64,000 nucleotides of DNA from NCBI GenBank assembly GCA_030323885.1, contig CM059199.1, positions 73,741,050-73,805,049 of the forward strand, written 5' to 3'. Source of the stretch: Branchipolynoe longqiensis (Eukaryota; Annelida; Polychaeta; Phyllodocida; Polynoidae). Under the pieces are notes generated by a model. The model searched no databases. It was not told the DNA's origin and worked only from the letters and a program-made list of their open reading frames with translations. Of this stretch, positions 63,786-64,000 are shown piece after piece. A program made the translations under genes and the position numbers. Within the stretch, counting starts at the first letter, position 1, and each line of letters begins with the position of its first letter.

Positions 63786-64000
63786 GTACCGGGCGCGGTG
63801 GCCTTTTCGATAGAGAGCAGGCCTCGCGTGCGGAAGGTCAAGAGTTTGGTTCCCGGTCTAGTCAAACCAATCACTTTAAAATTGATACTTGCCACTTCTA
63901 CCATGGTGCTCGGCATTAACCGGATAGGGCAAGGACTGGGTAGCTCAGTGTCAGGATAATGTGACTGACTGGAATATTGTGTCATGGTGCTGGCGGCCTG
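63786..64000 (+). mobile_element. SINE-1 (GCGCGGTGGCC head), cut by window end
   Basis: TACCGGGCGCGGTGGCCTTT, GTCTAGTCAAACCAATCACT and GGTAGCTCAGTGTCAGGATA. The tail lies beyond the window. Confidence 0.8.

Overview
This is a repeat-dominated stretch of an animal nuclear genome. I find no confident host protein-coding gene. The tRNA-derived SINEs, the RTE-type LINE, the tyrosine-recombinase (YR) retroelements and the many minisatellites point to an aquatic invertebrate, most plausibly a mollusc. The species is inference only. The one long ORF that is clearly a protein is the RTE-clade endonuclease/reverse transcriptase at 56313-59357 (minus). It looks full length, has a 10-bp target-site duplication, and sits inside an older TIR element (56241-60082).

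Layout. 0-8.7 kb: SINEs, a complete 503-bp miniature LTR-type element whose terminal repeats each contain a tRNA-like cloverleaf (1887-2389), a 19-bp minisatellite, a CCGGA-rich TIR element (5322-6117), a 64-bp repeat and a 24-bp array. 8.7-18.3 kb: a larger 24-bp array, two TIR elements with dense private motifs (10991-11666, 11979-12964), a 22-bp satellite, a GA polypurine tract and a 35-bp satellite of about 2.3 kb. 18.3-29.4 kb: SINEs, a 40-bp-TIR MITE inside a duplicated 250-bp segment, and several kb of G-rich minisatellite on the plus strand. Promoter-like motif clusters (E-box, NRF1, ETS, YY1) lie at its edges. 29.4-35.3 kb: mostly unrecognised DNA, a SINE of another family and a purine/pyrimidine switch near 33.35 kb.

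35.3-43.0 kb holds two related YR retroelements. The first (35366-37470) is a decayed copy with gag-like, RNase H and tyrosine-recombinase remnants. The second (38218-43015) has the split direct repeats A1...B1-A2-B2 of Ngaro-like elements. Its coding interior is replaced by tandem arrays; only the last ~35 recombinase codons remain. It inserted into a SINE with no visible target duplication.

43-64 kb: more SINEs, further copies of the tRNA-bearing miniature LTR element (45218-45730, 53999-54375, a solo-type copy at 55320-55535), an eight-copy ~107-bp repeat carrying nuclear-receptor-like sites, CA-rich arrays, small TIR MITEs, the RTE LINE, a GTCCG-rich TIR element (60644-61289), a 31-bp satellite and a final segment with CTCF-like and E-box motifs.

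How the parts relate: the SINEs have tRNA heads and 5'-truncated copies, as expected for LINE-driven retroposition. Their common tail does not match the TTGA tail of the RTE here, so their partner LINE is elsewhere. All coordinates come from reading by eye, and repeat edges are approximate to a few bases.
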